Shown here in pieces: positions 1-5,201 of a stretch of DNA of 5,201 nucleotides (position 1 is the stretch's first letter; every line of letters starts with the position of its first letter). This DNA comes from Legionellaceae bacterium (GTDB taxonomy: Bacteria > Pseudomonadota > Gammaproteobacteria > Legionellales > Legionellaceae). The stretch is from NCBI GenBank assembly GCA_030696465.1, contig JAUYSE010000142.1, positions 1-5,201 on the forward strand, written 5' to 3'. The position numbers and the translations under genes were made by a program. The notes under the pieces are model-generated. The model was given only the letters and a program-made list of their open reading frames with translations. It was not told the DNA's origin and did not search any database.

Positions 1-45
1 AAACGCATCTTATGAGTAAAATTAGCACGATCTATCCGAGCCGCG

Positions 46-99
46 ACCGTGAGGGAGCGGAGCATTTTGAAACATTCAACTGCTCCGCTCCCTCACGGT
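46..99. repeat. Long palindrome, REP-like intergenic repeat
   Basis: Two perfectly complementary arms, 46-64 and 81-99, include CCGTGAGGGAGCGGAGCA (47-64) and its exact reverse complement (81-98). A smaller stem TTGAA/TTCAA (67-71 and 75-79) with loop ACA sits at the tip, so almost the whole 54 bases can fold. GC content is far above the surrounding AT-rich DNA. No T run follows on either strand, so it is not a standard intrinsic terminator. It resembles REP-type palindromes dispersed between genes in many gammaproteobacteria; that is recalled, since only one copy lies in this window. Confidence 0.6.
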
Positions 100-184
100 T
101 CGCAGTTCTGACAGAGTGTTCGCGTTTCGAGCAAAAAGCGCTCTCATACTGATTTAATATTGAGATGATCTTGCCCTGGGGAGC

Positions 185-213
185 TTGCTCTAAATTGTTA
201 TTGTTGGTACAAT
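185..213 (+). promoter_or_regulatory. Candidate sigma-70 promoter with extended -10
   Basis: TGGTACAAT at 205-213 matches an extended -10 element (TGn followed by TACAAT, 5 of 6 to TATAAT). TTGCTC at 185-190 is a weak -35 at the ideal 17-base spacing. Transcription would begin near 220, about 26 bases before the ATG at 246. If used, this promoter excludes the in-frame upstream ATG at 165 as the start. Confidence 0.5.
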
Positions 214-231
214 TTGTTTTTTTATTACCCT

Positions 232-238
232 GGAGAGG
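232..238 (+). promoter_or_regulatory. Ribosome binding site deciding the start at 246
   Basis: GGAGAGG lies 7 bases before the ATG at 246, a near-ideal Shine-Dalgarno and spacing. The alternative ATG at 165 has no purine-rich stretch at a suitable distance, which favours 246. Confidence 0.7.
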
Positions 239-245
239 TGTAGAT

Positions 246-1646
246 ATGCCAAGCAGCCTTACTCAAAGTATTCAAGAGGCGTCTAAAGAAGCTTGGACTT
301 CCGTTAAAGAGGCCTCCAAATCGGCTTGGTATGCTTTTAAAGCAAGTACTAAAGTCGTACGCGACGCCTATGCGGCAAGTATTGGCTTATATTTTGCCTG
401 GTTTTATGGACCTGCGTATCCTCTGCGAGACCAAAAGATATTTCTGGCTAAACAAAGCATCACAGGAAAGATCGGCTTCTTTATTTTAAGTACCGTATTA
501 TTAGCGCCTGTGTGGGCAGCGCTGGGCTCGTTTCTTTTGAATAGTCTTAGAATAGGTGTTGTTGCCGGAGCTTTGGTTTTTAATAAACCCATACCTCAAT
601 TGAAAAATATATATGCTCCGCAGTATGTTCTGGGTGCCATTGGTGGCGCAATAACTTTTATTTTGGCGGAGACGGCGGCCAATCTGTACATGTTTTTTTA
701 TAGCAAAGAGACAGTTGAAAATCTGCTCAGTAAAACAATATTTGCGTCAACACAGTCGGTTAAAGATGTTCTTCAGAAAATCAAAATGCATGTTAAAAAG
801 CCGATACTTGCTTGGGGACGTTTAGGGCTTATTTTGGGCGTTCCTGTAGGCATTTTTTTTGGTGCTTTTGACATGCTCTTTAACCTGTTATTGAATAATG
901 TCAAATCATTTTTTCGAATGGCTGGGCAATGTCTTAATTTTGCTTTTGAAACGAAAAAATTTGGTCGGTTTTCCTGGGCTCATATCAAAGATTTAAAACA
1001 TTATGCGATATTTGGGGTATTGTTAGCTTTACCTTTGATGATTCCAGCACTGATTATTCGGGGACTGGTCTATCAAAAAGCCTTAGTGTATATGGCGATA
1101 GTGTTGGCGTCTCCGTTAGTCGCTCTGTGGCGGTTTTGTCGAGAAACCTATAAATACCTCACGAATAATATGCGTTTTTCAGTGCTCGAAAAAGGAGTGA
1201 AAGCTTCTCCAGAACAGAAAGCATTAGCAAGAGTTTTTCGAGGATTGTTTAGCAAATTGGATGCTAGTGGTCATTTAGCTTTGGCTCAAGATGGATCTAT
1301 TCCAGAGAGTCTTCCAGGGGTTGTTGTCAAAGATGCTCCACGATATACCTTTGGTAAAACGGCTTTTTTGAAGTTCTTTAGAAAAGCGGGAACCTTAAAT
1401 TTGTTGACCCCCACGGAGAAGTTATTTGCATCAACTTATCAGAAAATGTCTGCAGAGTTAAAGAAAAGCAAATCGAAAATCCCGACAGCGGCATCGAATG
1501 CGCAAAATTTCTCTTATGAAGAGCAAGAGATTCGTCAATATGCTTTATGGAAATTAAAGCCAGAGGTCGCGCTCAAGCCTGTAGTGTCTTGTTTGGAGCC
1601 TAAGCCAGAAGCGCCAGCGTATCAGTGGACCTTTACGCAAGGGTAG
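246..1646 (+). CDS. Multi-pass membrane protein of unknown function
   Basis: I do not recognise this 466-residue protein. Residues 10-45 form a predicted amphipathic helix built on an imperfect 11-residue repeat (QEASKEAW, KEASKSAW, KASTKVVR, spaced by 11), a period typical of helices lying on membranes. Hydrophobic segments follow at about 76-98, 127-151, 193-216, 253-275 and 279-297, with a weaker one near 103-112. The last ~170 residues are soluble, lysine-rich and without a motif I know. There is no signal peptide with this start. An in-frame ATG at 165 would add 27 residues including a hydrophobic stretch, but a good ribosome binding site and a promoter-like element lie downstream of it, so 246 is preferred. 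The gene appears to stand alone, 133 bases before mltB with a hairpin between. An inner-membrane location is likely; a secreted effector role is possible if the organism has a Dot/Icm system, but nothing here shows it. Confidence 0.8.
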   Translation: MPSSLTQSIQEASKEAWTSVKEASKSAWYAFKASTKVVRDAYAASIGLYFAWFYGPAYPLRDQKIFLAKQSITGKIGFFILSTVLLAPVWAALGSFLLNSLRIGVVAGALVFNKPIPQLKNIYAPQYVLGAIGGAITFILAETAANLYMFFYSKETVENLLSKTIFASTQSVKDVLQKIKMHVKKPILAWGRLGLILGVPVGIFFGAFDMLFNLLLNNVKSFFRMAGQCLNFAFETKKFGRFSWAHIKDLKHYAIFGVLLALPLMIPALIIRGLVYQKALVYMAIVLASPLVALWRFCRETYKYLTNNMRFSVLEKGVKASPEQKALARVFRGLFSKLDASGHLALAQDGSIPESLPGVVVKDAPRYTFGKTAFLKFFRKAGTLNLLTPTEKLFASTYQKMSAELKKSKSKIPTAASNAQNFSYEEQEIRQYALWKLKPEVALKPVVSCLEPKPEAPAYQWTFTQG

Positions 1647-1657
1647 GGGAAATTGCT

Positions 1658-1708
1658 AGGGTAAACGCCTCTAAGTGTGCCACAGGCACACTTAGAGGAT
1701 CTTGCCCT
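1658..1708. repeat. Long hairpin after the membrane protein gene
   Basis: A perfect 14-bp stem, CCTCTAAGTGTGCC (1668-1681) with its complement (1685-1698), closes on a 3-base loop ACA. A 3-by-3 internal loop separates it from an outer 7-bp stem, 1658-1664 with 1702-1708, containing one G-U pair. It begins 12 bases after the stop codon and probably ends or protects the transcript. No T run follows, so it is not a classical Rho-independent terminator and may instead be a structured 3' end or an intergenic repeat. Confidence 0.6.
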
Positions 1709-1742
1709 GACTCTACACGGCTGCTTATAAGTATGTTATGAT
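1702..1742 (+). promoter_or_regulatory. Candidate promoters for the mltB-gspLM operon
   Basis: Two overlapping sigma-70-like options are visible. The first is TTGCCC (1702-1707), 18 bases, then TATAAG (1726-1731, 5 of 6 to consensus). The second is an extended -10, TGTTATGAT (1734-1742), with no good -35. The first would start near 1738 and include all of the stem at 1745-1772. The second would start near 1749 and remove part of its left arm. Which one is used cannot be decided from sequence. Confidence 0.4.
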
Positions 1743-1744
1743 GA

Positions 1745-1772
1745 CCTCAATTTTCATGGCTTGAAATTGAGG
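1745..1772 (+). promoter_or_regulatory. Stem-loop covering the mltB ribosome binding site
   Basis: CCTCAATTT (1745-1753) and AAATTGAGG (1764-1772) are perfect inverted repeats around a 10-base loop. The right arm ends in the GAGG (1769-1772) of the mltB ribosome binding site GAGGAAG (1769-1775), 4 bases before the ATG at 1780. A folded leader would hide part of that site. It could equally be a DNA operator for a dimeric repressor. Confidence 0.45.
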
Positions 1773-1779
1773 AAGCAGG

Positions 1780-2784
1780 ATGACATTACTTCGCATTTGT
1801 GCAATCTTTATGTGCACGATTTCTTTTGGATGGGCTAGCACCTTCTCTGATACCCCAGAGGTGTCAAAATTTATTACGATGATGGTTAAAAAACACGGGT
1901 TTCAGCGTGCGCAATTAACACAGATCATGAATCAAGTCAGTATACAGCAAGAATTAATCGACAAAATGGATCACCCCTATGAGAAAAAATCCTGGGATGC
2001 CTACCAATCACTCTTTATAACGCCCGATCGTATTCGCGGTGGCCTCGCTTTTTGGAAATCACATAAAAACCTGCTCGAAAAGGCAGAAAAAGAATATGGG
2101 GTGCCACCTCAGATTATTGTTGCGATTTTGGGGGTAGAGACGCGCTACGGAGAACGCCAAGGAGACTATCGCGTGATGGATGCGCTCTCAACGTTAGCCT
2201 TTGCTTATCCTAAACGTGCGGATTATTTTAAACGAGAATTAGAAGAGTATTTGTTATTGTGCCAAGAGCATCATGAGTCTCCATTGAAATATAAAGGTTC
2301 AATGGCCGGTGCTATAGGGATGCCACAATTTATGCCCAGCAGTTACCGAAAATATGCGGTGAGTTTTTCTGGGAAAGCAGATTTAACCCGCGATGATGCG
2401 GCCGTTATTGCAAGTGTGGCCAATTATTTTCAAAAACATGGTTGGATCCCTCAAGAGAGCGTTGCGCAGCCGGCACGCATCCAAGGAAGTGCTTATCATC
2501 GCCTAAATGCTAATGCTAAAGTACCTTTATATGCCTTGAAGCAACTAGAAAAAGCCGGGGTATATCCGATGACCGCGTCTGAGCATACTCCTGCACAAGT
2601 GGGTTTAATTGCATTAGAAACAACCCAGGGCTCAGAATATTGGTTAGCGTATCCTAATTTTTATGTAATAACGCGTTATAATAATAGCCCGCAGTATGCA
2701 TTAGCAGTGTATTTGCTAGCACAGCAACTTAAAATGCAATTAGCTGTGGAAGGCTCTCGAAAACAGGGCTTTGCGTATAGTTAG
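1780..2784 (+). CDS. mltB: Periplasmic lytic murein transglycosylase B (MltB family, GH103)
   Basis: It cleaves the MurNAc-GlcNAc bond in peptidoglycan and leaves 1,6-anhydroMurNAc ends. The 334-residue protein begins with a secretion signal, probably cut after Ala19. There is no convincing lipobox (Cys12 is preceded by IFM), so it is probably soluble, unlike the E. coli MltB lipoprotein. The family hallmarks are in order: GVETRYGE at 118-125 with catalytic Glu120; DALSTLAFAYPKRADYF at 134-150; GAIGMPQFMPSSY at 177-189; SVANYFQKHGW at 212-222; and the C-terminal NFYVITRYNNSPQYA block. The loop that holds calcium in E. coli MltB is degenerate here (SFSGKADLTRDD, 195-206). The gene heads an operon with gspL, whose start lies 10 bases after its stop, and may be controlled by the stem over its ribosome binding site. 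Family assignment is firm; a role in secretion-system assembly is inferred from position only. Confidence 0.95.
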   Translation: MTLLRICAIFMCTISFGWASTFSDTPEVSKFITMMVKKHGFQRAQLTQIMNQVSIQQELIDKMDHPYEKKSWDAYQSLFITPDRIRGGLAFWKSHKNLLEKAEKEYGVPPQIIVAILGVETRYGERQGDYRVMDALSTLAFAYPKRADYFKRELEEYLLLCQEHHESPLKYKGSMAGAIGMPQFMPSSYRKYAVSFSGKADLTRDDAAVIASVANYFQKHGWIPQESVAQPARIQGSAYHRLNANAKVPLYALKQLEKAGVYPMTASEHTPAQVGLIALETTQGSEYWLAYPNFYVITRYNNSPQYALAVYLLAQQLKMQLAVEGSRKQGFAYS

Positions 2785-2787
2785 GAA
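2783..2787 (+). promoter_or_regulatory. Ribosome binding site deciding the gspL GTG start
   Basis: AGGAA overlaps the last two bases of the mltB stop codon and lies 7 bases before the GTG at 2795. The alternative upstream TTG at 2771, inside mltB, has no Shine-Dalgarno at proper spacing; the nearest purine run (2748-2753) is 17 bases away. GTG at 2795 is therefore the better start. Confidence 0.65.
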
Positions 2788-2794
2788 TACCTTC

Positions 2795-3976
2795 GTGACT
2801 TCTATTTATGTGTTTTTAGAAGAAATAGAGACGCCATTAGTGTGGGTGCAGACATTTTCCACTGAAGATGCTGCCTCCACCAGCACCACCGCTACAACTA
2901 CCTTAGAGCAGCTGGCCTTGTCGGAGATTTCGGCGCTTCAAAAAGAAGGGTGCCGAACGACAGTCGTATTATCCAGTATTCATGCCTCGATACATAAAAT
3001 AAGCTTGCCATTTTTACCGGAAGCTAAAATGCGTCAAGCTTTGACCTATGCGTTGGAAGAGGAGCTTGCAGAATCGATTGAAGACATCCACCTTGCCTTT
3101 GATAAACACCGATATGTAGAGGGTCAGCAAGAAGTCTGTGTTTTAAATAAAGCGTATTTATTAAAGGTTTTGGAGGCGCTGCAATATTATGGAATACAGG
3201 TTGATTGTGTCACTTTAGATTATATGGCCTTACATACTAAAGAGATTGTGCGGTTACCCGAGGGCTTATTATTACGTCATCCTGCATTTCAAGGTTTTTG
3301 CAGTGAGCAATTGCTTTCTCTAATAGACCCCTCTATTTTGCAACAATCTGACACTATAGTGTTCTATGATAGTATGCCCATAAGCTATACCCCCCTGCAT
3401 ACACAGACCATTACGGACCCTTTTTTCACCTGGTGCACTCGACGCTTAGAGTCAAATAAGTTTATCTTAGATTTAAGACAAGGAAACATCCGACCTTCCA
3501 GTATACAGCGATGGAAATGGCGCTCCCCTTTATGGTGGGGAGCCGGGGCCTGTTTGTTTATATGGCTGGGGAGTATCTTATTAGCCTCTATATTGCAGTA
3601 TTATCAACTCTCTCAGCGGCATACTATCCTCACAGAAGCTTTGTTTAAAACACAGCAGATATTAGCTCCCAAGGTAGCACATGGTGCTGATCCAGTACCT
3701 TATTTACAACAGTGGTTAAAACAACAAGAAGATACGTTAAATACAACGTGGTGGACATTGCTAGAAAAAGTTACTCCGGCACTTTCGGAGGCTTCTATTC
3801 ACATGCGTGAGTGTCGCTTTCAAAATAAACAGATGATAATTCTTGTAGAGGCCTCTCAATTTCAACAACTTGCTGAATTGATGAAACAGCTGGAAAAAAC
3901 ACATCTTAAAGTTTCTCAGAAAAAAGCAAATATGCAACATGGAACAGTGCTGGCTACTTTGGAGATTCAACCATGA
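2795..3976 (+). CDS. gspL: Type II secretion system inner-membrane protein GspL
   Basis: GspL recruits the ATPase GspE to the inner membrane through its cytoplasmic actin-like domain and partners with GspM in the assembly platform. From the GTG start the protein has 393 residues, normal for the family. The cytoplasmic domain carries the characteristic stretch running from LPFLPEAKMRQALTYALEEE into LAESIEDIHLAF (about 71-102). One membrane segment lies at about 247-272 (starting WWGAGACLFIWLG), followed by a periplasmic part with a C-terminal ferredoxin-like fold at about 322-393. An unusual Ala/Ser/Thr tract (26-36) sits near the N-terminus, where a surface loop is expected. A TTG start at 2771 would add 8 residues and overlap mltB by 14 bases, but has no good ribosome binding site. 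The stop overlaps the gspM start (ATGA), implying translational coupling. In Legionella the gene is called lspL. The identification rests on the domain order and the conserved helix. Confidence 0.9.
   Translation: MTSIYVFLEEIETPLVWVQTFSTEDAASTSTTATTTLEQLALSEISALQKEGCRTTVVLSSIHASIHKISLPFLPEAKMRQALTYALEEELAESIEDIHLAFDKHRYVEGQQEVCVLNKAYLLKVLEALQYYGIQVDCVTLDYMALHTKEIVRLPEGLLLRHPAFQGFCSEQLLSLIDPSILQQSDTIVFYDSMPISYTPLHTQTITDPFFTWCTRRLESNKFILDLRQGNIRPSSIQRWKWRSPLWWGAGACLFIWLGSILLASILQYYQLSQRHTILTEALFKTQQILAPKVAHGADPVPYLQQWLKQQEDTLNTTWWTLLEKVTPALSEASIHMRECRFQNKQMIILVEASQFQQLAELMKQLEKTHLKVSQKKANMQHGTVLATLEIQP
3961..3964 (+). promoter_or_regulatory. Ribosome binding site of gspM inside gspL
   Basis: GGAG lies 8 bases before the ATG at 3973, within the last codons of gspL. 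Together with the 4-base ATGA overlap it points to coupled translation, which would keep the two partner proteins at matched levels. Confidence 0.65.
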
Positions 3977-4452
3977 TAAGATCTTGGTGGTATCGTTGTT
4001 CTTCCAGAGAAAAATGGGCACTAGGTCTACTGGGATCTTTTTTGGGAATATTGTTATTCGTCAAAGGATTATATGAGCCAATGCATGATGCAAGAGAGCG
4101 CTTGGAGGTAGAGAACAGGACTGCAGCGCATCTTTTGGTACGTTTAGCGCATCATCGTATTGATGGAAGCACTGCTACAATGTCTCGACAAAAAGTATCG
4201 GCAGTAGGTTTATTGGCCTTGCTCAGTAGAGAAGTACGCCAAGGTGATTTAGGGCGTTTTCCTGCAGACGTAGAGCAAACGCAAGAAGGCGAAGTAAAAT
4301 TACGCTTTCAAAAAGTCTCTTATGCCTTATGGATTCATTGGTTGTGGGCGTTCACGCATCATTATGAAGTATTGATTAAACAAGTGCATTTACAAAGAGC
4401 AAAAGTTTCTGGCATGGTAGAAGTGGAACTTTTGTTGGCTATTCCGCATTAG
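3973..4452 (+). CDS. gspM: Type II secretion system inner-membrane protein GspM
   Basis: GspM is the small bitopic partner of GspL in the inner-membrane platform of the type II secretion system. The 159-residue protein has the family layout: a short cytoplasmic N-terminus with SSREKW just before the membrane helix (about 15-33), a charged coiled-coil-like stretch (about 36-62), and a periplasmic ferredoxin-like domain. That domain includes the typical VSALGLL-like helix (here VSAVGLLALLSREV, 75-88), FQKVSYALWIHWLWAF (112-127) and a final strand pair after SGMVEVELLL. Length is typical. The gene is recognised from this pattern and its place directly after gspL with a 4-base overlap. No gspN or other gsp gene follows; the next gene is convergent, so the operon ends here. 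In Legionella it is named lspM. Confidence 0.88.
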   Translation: MIRSWWYRCSSREKWALGLLGSFLGILLFVKGLYEPMHDARERLEVENRTAAHLLVRLAHHRIDGSTATMSRQKVSAVGLLALLSREVRQGDLGRFPADVEQTQEGEVKLRFQKVSYALWIHWLWAFTHHYEVLIKQVHLQRAKVSGMVEVELLLAIPH

Positions 4453-4482
4453 GAACTATAGAAGATTAGTGCGAATCGCTAT

Positions 4483-5025
4483 TTAACTTGGTATATCTCT
4501 CCATGTTTTAATCTGAGCTTTTTCTTGGGTTGCGGCCGGCAATTTTTTCAGAGCAGTTTCCGCCTCAGCTTGTGATTGAAACGTGCCATATAAACCTAAA
4601 TAGCGCGTATTCCCTTGTTTTTGGTAGCTAATTTCGGCGGTTCGATTGTCTTTGGGTACCTGTTGTAATTCTTTTGCGGTCACCGAGGCTTGATCGCTTT
4701 CTGCAACTGCAATGGTATAGAAGGTAGGGTTTTGCTGCATTGCCCAATTCTTGTCGCGTTCTTTGGGAGAGATCGGTCCATGATAGCTACCGACATGGTA
4801 CGTATTAGGGACGCGAGGGGATGCCTTATCAGACGTCACCGGAATGCTATCATTATAAGAGTATTCATATTGGGTTTCTGGAGGCTCTGGAACACGAGTG
4901 TCTATATCATCAAAAGAGTAGGGGAATACATCCAGTTCAGTACTTTTATTCTCTAAAAAAGTGTTACAAGCGCAGAGGAGTAGGGCCAGACTACTTACCG
5001 TACTTATTTTGATGAAGAGATTCAT
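4483..5025 (-). CDS. SPOR-domain lipoprotein
   Basis: The 180-residue precursor has a lipoprotein signal with lipobox LCAC, giving lipidated Cys20; Asn21 at +2 does not suggest retention in the inner membrane, so the outer membrane is likely. Residues 21-100 are a Pro/Tyr/Ser-rich linker, probably disordered, that could reach through the periplasm. Residues 101-179 match a SPOR domain of the DamX-like type: FYTIAVAES opens the fold, RYLGLYGTFQSQAEAETALK (141-160) is the diagnostic strand-turn-helix, and LPAATQEKAQIKTWRDI closes it. SPOR domains bind glycan strands stripped of stem peptides, usually at the division septum. The start is supported by GAGAGA 5 bases upstream. The gene converges on gspM across 30 bases. 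Division or wall-remodelling is the likely setting; the precise partner is unknown, and I assign no gene name. Confidence 0.88.
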   Translation of the reverse strand: MNLFIKISTVSSLALLLCACNTFLENKSTELDVFPYSFDDIDTRVPEPPETQYEYSYNDSIPVTSDKASPRVPNTYHVGSYHGPISPKERDKNWAMQQNPTFYTIAVAESDQASVTAKELQQVPKDNRTAEISYQKQGNTRYLGLYGTFQSQAEAETALKKLPAATQEKAQIKTWRDIPS

Positions 5026-5120
5026 GCTGGTCTCTCAATAATATTCCATATAAGTATTATCTGATAATTTTGGAAAATCTTTAGGGATTACGGGTATATT
5101 TTTTTATTTATTCTTCGCTC

Positions 5121-5126
5121 ATTATA
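5121..5126 (-). promoter_or_regulatory. Consensus -10 box for the SPOR lipoprotein gene
   Basis: The - strand reads TATAAT here, a perfect -10 hexamer, giving a leader of roughly 90 bases before the ATG at 5025. No recognisable -35 lies 16-18 bases upstream, where the sequence enters the repeat-like element at the window's right edge. The leader is AT-rich and contains two short palindromes (5056-5078). Confidence 0.4.
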
Positions 5127-5144
5127 CTCACAGCAATTGAATTT

Positions 5145-5201
5145 TCGGCTAGGCGCAAGCGAGAGAGCCGAGGAAGTGTACATGCAGTACATGACCGATG
5201 G
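5145..5201. repeat. Possible dispersed repeat with two hairpins, cut by window end
   Basis: TCGGCT (5145-5150) pairs with AGCCGA (5166-5171) around a GCGCAAGCGAGAG-type loop. TGTAC (5177-5181) pairs with GTACA (5187-5191), and the heptamer GTACATG occurs twice (5178-5184, 5187-5193). No gene with a supported start covers it. The GC-rich, double-hairpin design recalls intergenic repeat units of gammaproteobacteria, but that is from memory, and the element may continue beyond the window. Confidence 0.4.

Noticed and set aside
1..30. Start of a divergent gene at the left edge (ATG on the - strand at 8-6)
   Set aside because: Only two further codons fit in the window and no convincing ribosome binding site lies upstream.
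404..592. Open frame on the - strand inside the membrane protein gene
   Set aside because: It lies antisense to a well-supported gene, has no recognisable domain and is short; a shadow.
1515..1643. Dot/Icm E-block secretion signal at the C-terminus of the membrane protein
   Set aside because: The only acidic cluster (EEQE) is about 40 residues from the end, too far from the usual place, so it does not support an effector call.
1780..1836. Lipoprotein signal in the MltB homologue
   Set aside because: The cysteines at residues 7 and 12 are not preceded by a lipobox; an ordinary signal peptide cut after Ala19 fits better.
3761..4021. Open frame on the - strand across the gspL-gspM junction
   Set aside because: It is antisense to two recognised genes and its composition is that of a shadow of the AT-rich coding strand.
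4690..5012. Two overlapping + strand open frames opposite the SPOR lipoprotein gene
   Set aside because: The - strand gene has a lipobox and a clear SPOR domain; these frames have no family resemblance or good ribosome binding site.
5056..5068. Fur box
   Set aside because: The hexamers GATAAT and ATTATC are present but in the opposite order to a Fur core, and only two are found.

Overview
The window looks like chromosome of a moderately AT-rich gammaproteobacterium. The type II secretion genes gspL and gspM stand alone as a pair, away from the rest of a gsp cluster. From memory, Legionella also has its type II genes scattered, with lspLM as a separate pair, so a member of the Legionellales or a relative is a reasonable guess. 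It is only a guess, because no rRNA or other marker gene is present.

Layout from left to right. Bases 1-164 are non-coding and hold a long, almost perfect palindrome (46-99) of the kind found in dispersed intergenic repeats. A multi-pass membrane protein of unknown function follows on the + strand (246-1646). Its start is best placed at 246, behind an extended -10 promoter and a strong ribosome binding site. A second long hairpin (1658-1708) and a short regulatory-looking stem (1745-1772) lie in the next gap. Then comes a compact + strand operon: a periplasmic lytic murein transglycosylase of the MltB family (1780-2784), GspL (2795-3976) and GspM (3973-4452). A SPOR-domain lipoprotein lies convergently on the - strand (4483-5025), only 30 bases from the end of gspM. 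The right edge (5026-5201) holds this lipoprotein's leader, a consensus -10 box, AT-rich palindromes and the beginning of what looks like another dispersed repeat.

How the genes may work together: GspL and GspM are the bitopic inner-membrane platform proteins that tie the secretion ATPase GspE to the pseudopilus machinery. The gene directly ahead of them encodes an enzyme that cleaves peptidoglycan glycan strands, and the convergent neighbour encodes a protein expected to bind stem-peptide-free glycan strands. The link between wall cleavage and assembly of the secretion system across the wall is an inference from gene order. I found no wholly new system. The most worthwhile leads are the mltB-gspL-gspM arrangement, the stem that covers the mltB ribosome binding site, the orphan membrane protein with an 11-residue repeat helix, and the non-coding palindromes. 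I saw no tRNA, rRNA, CRISPR array or transposase gene.
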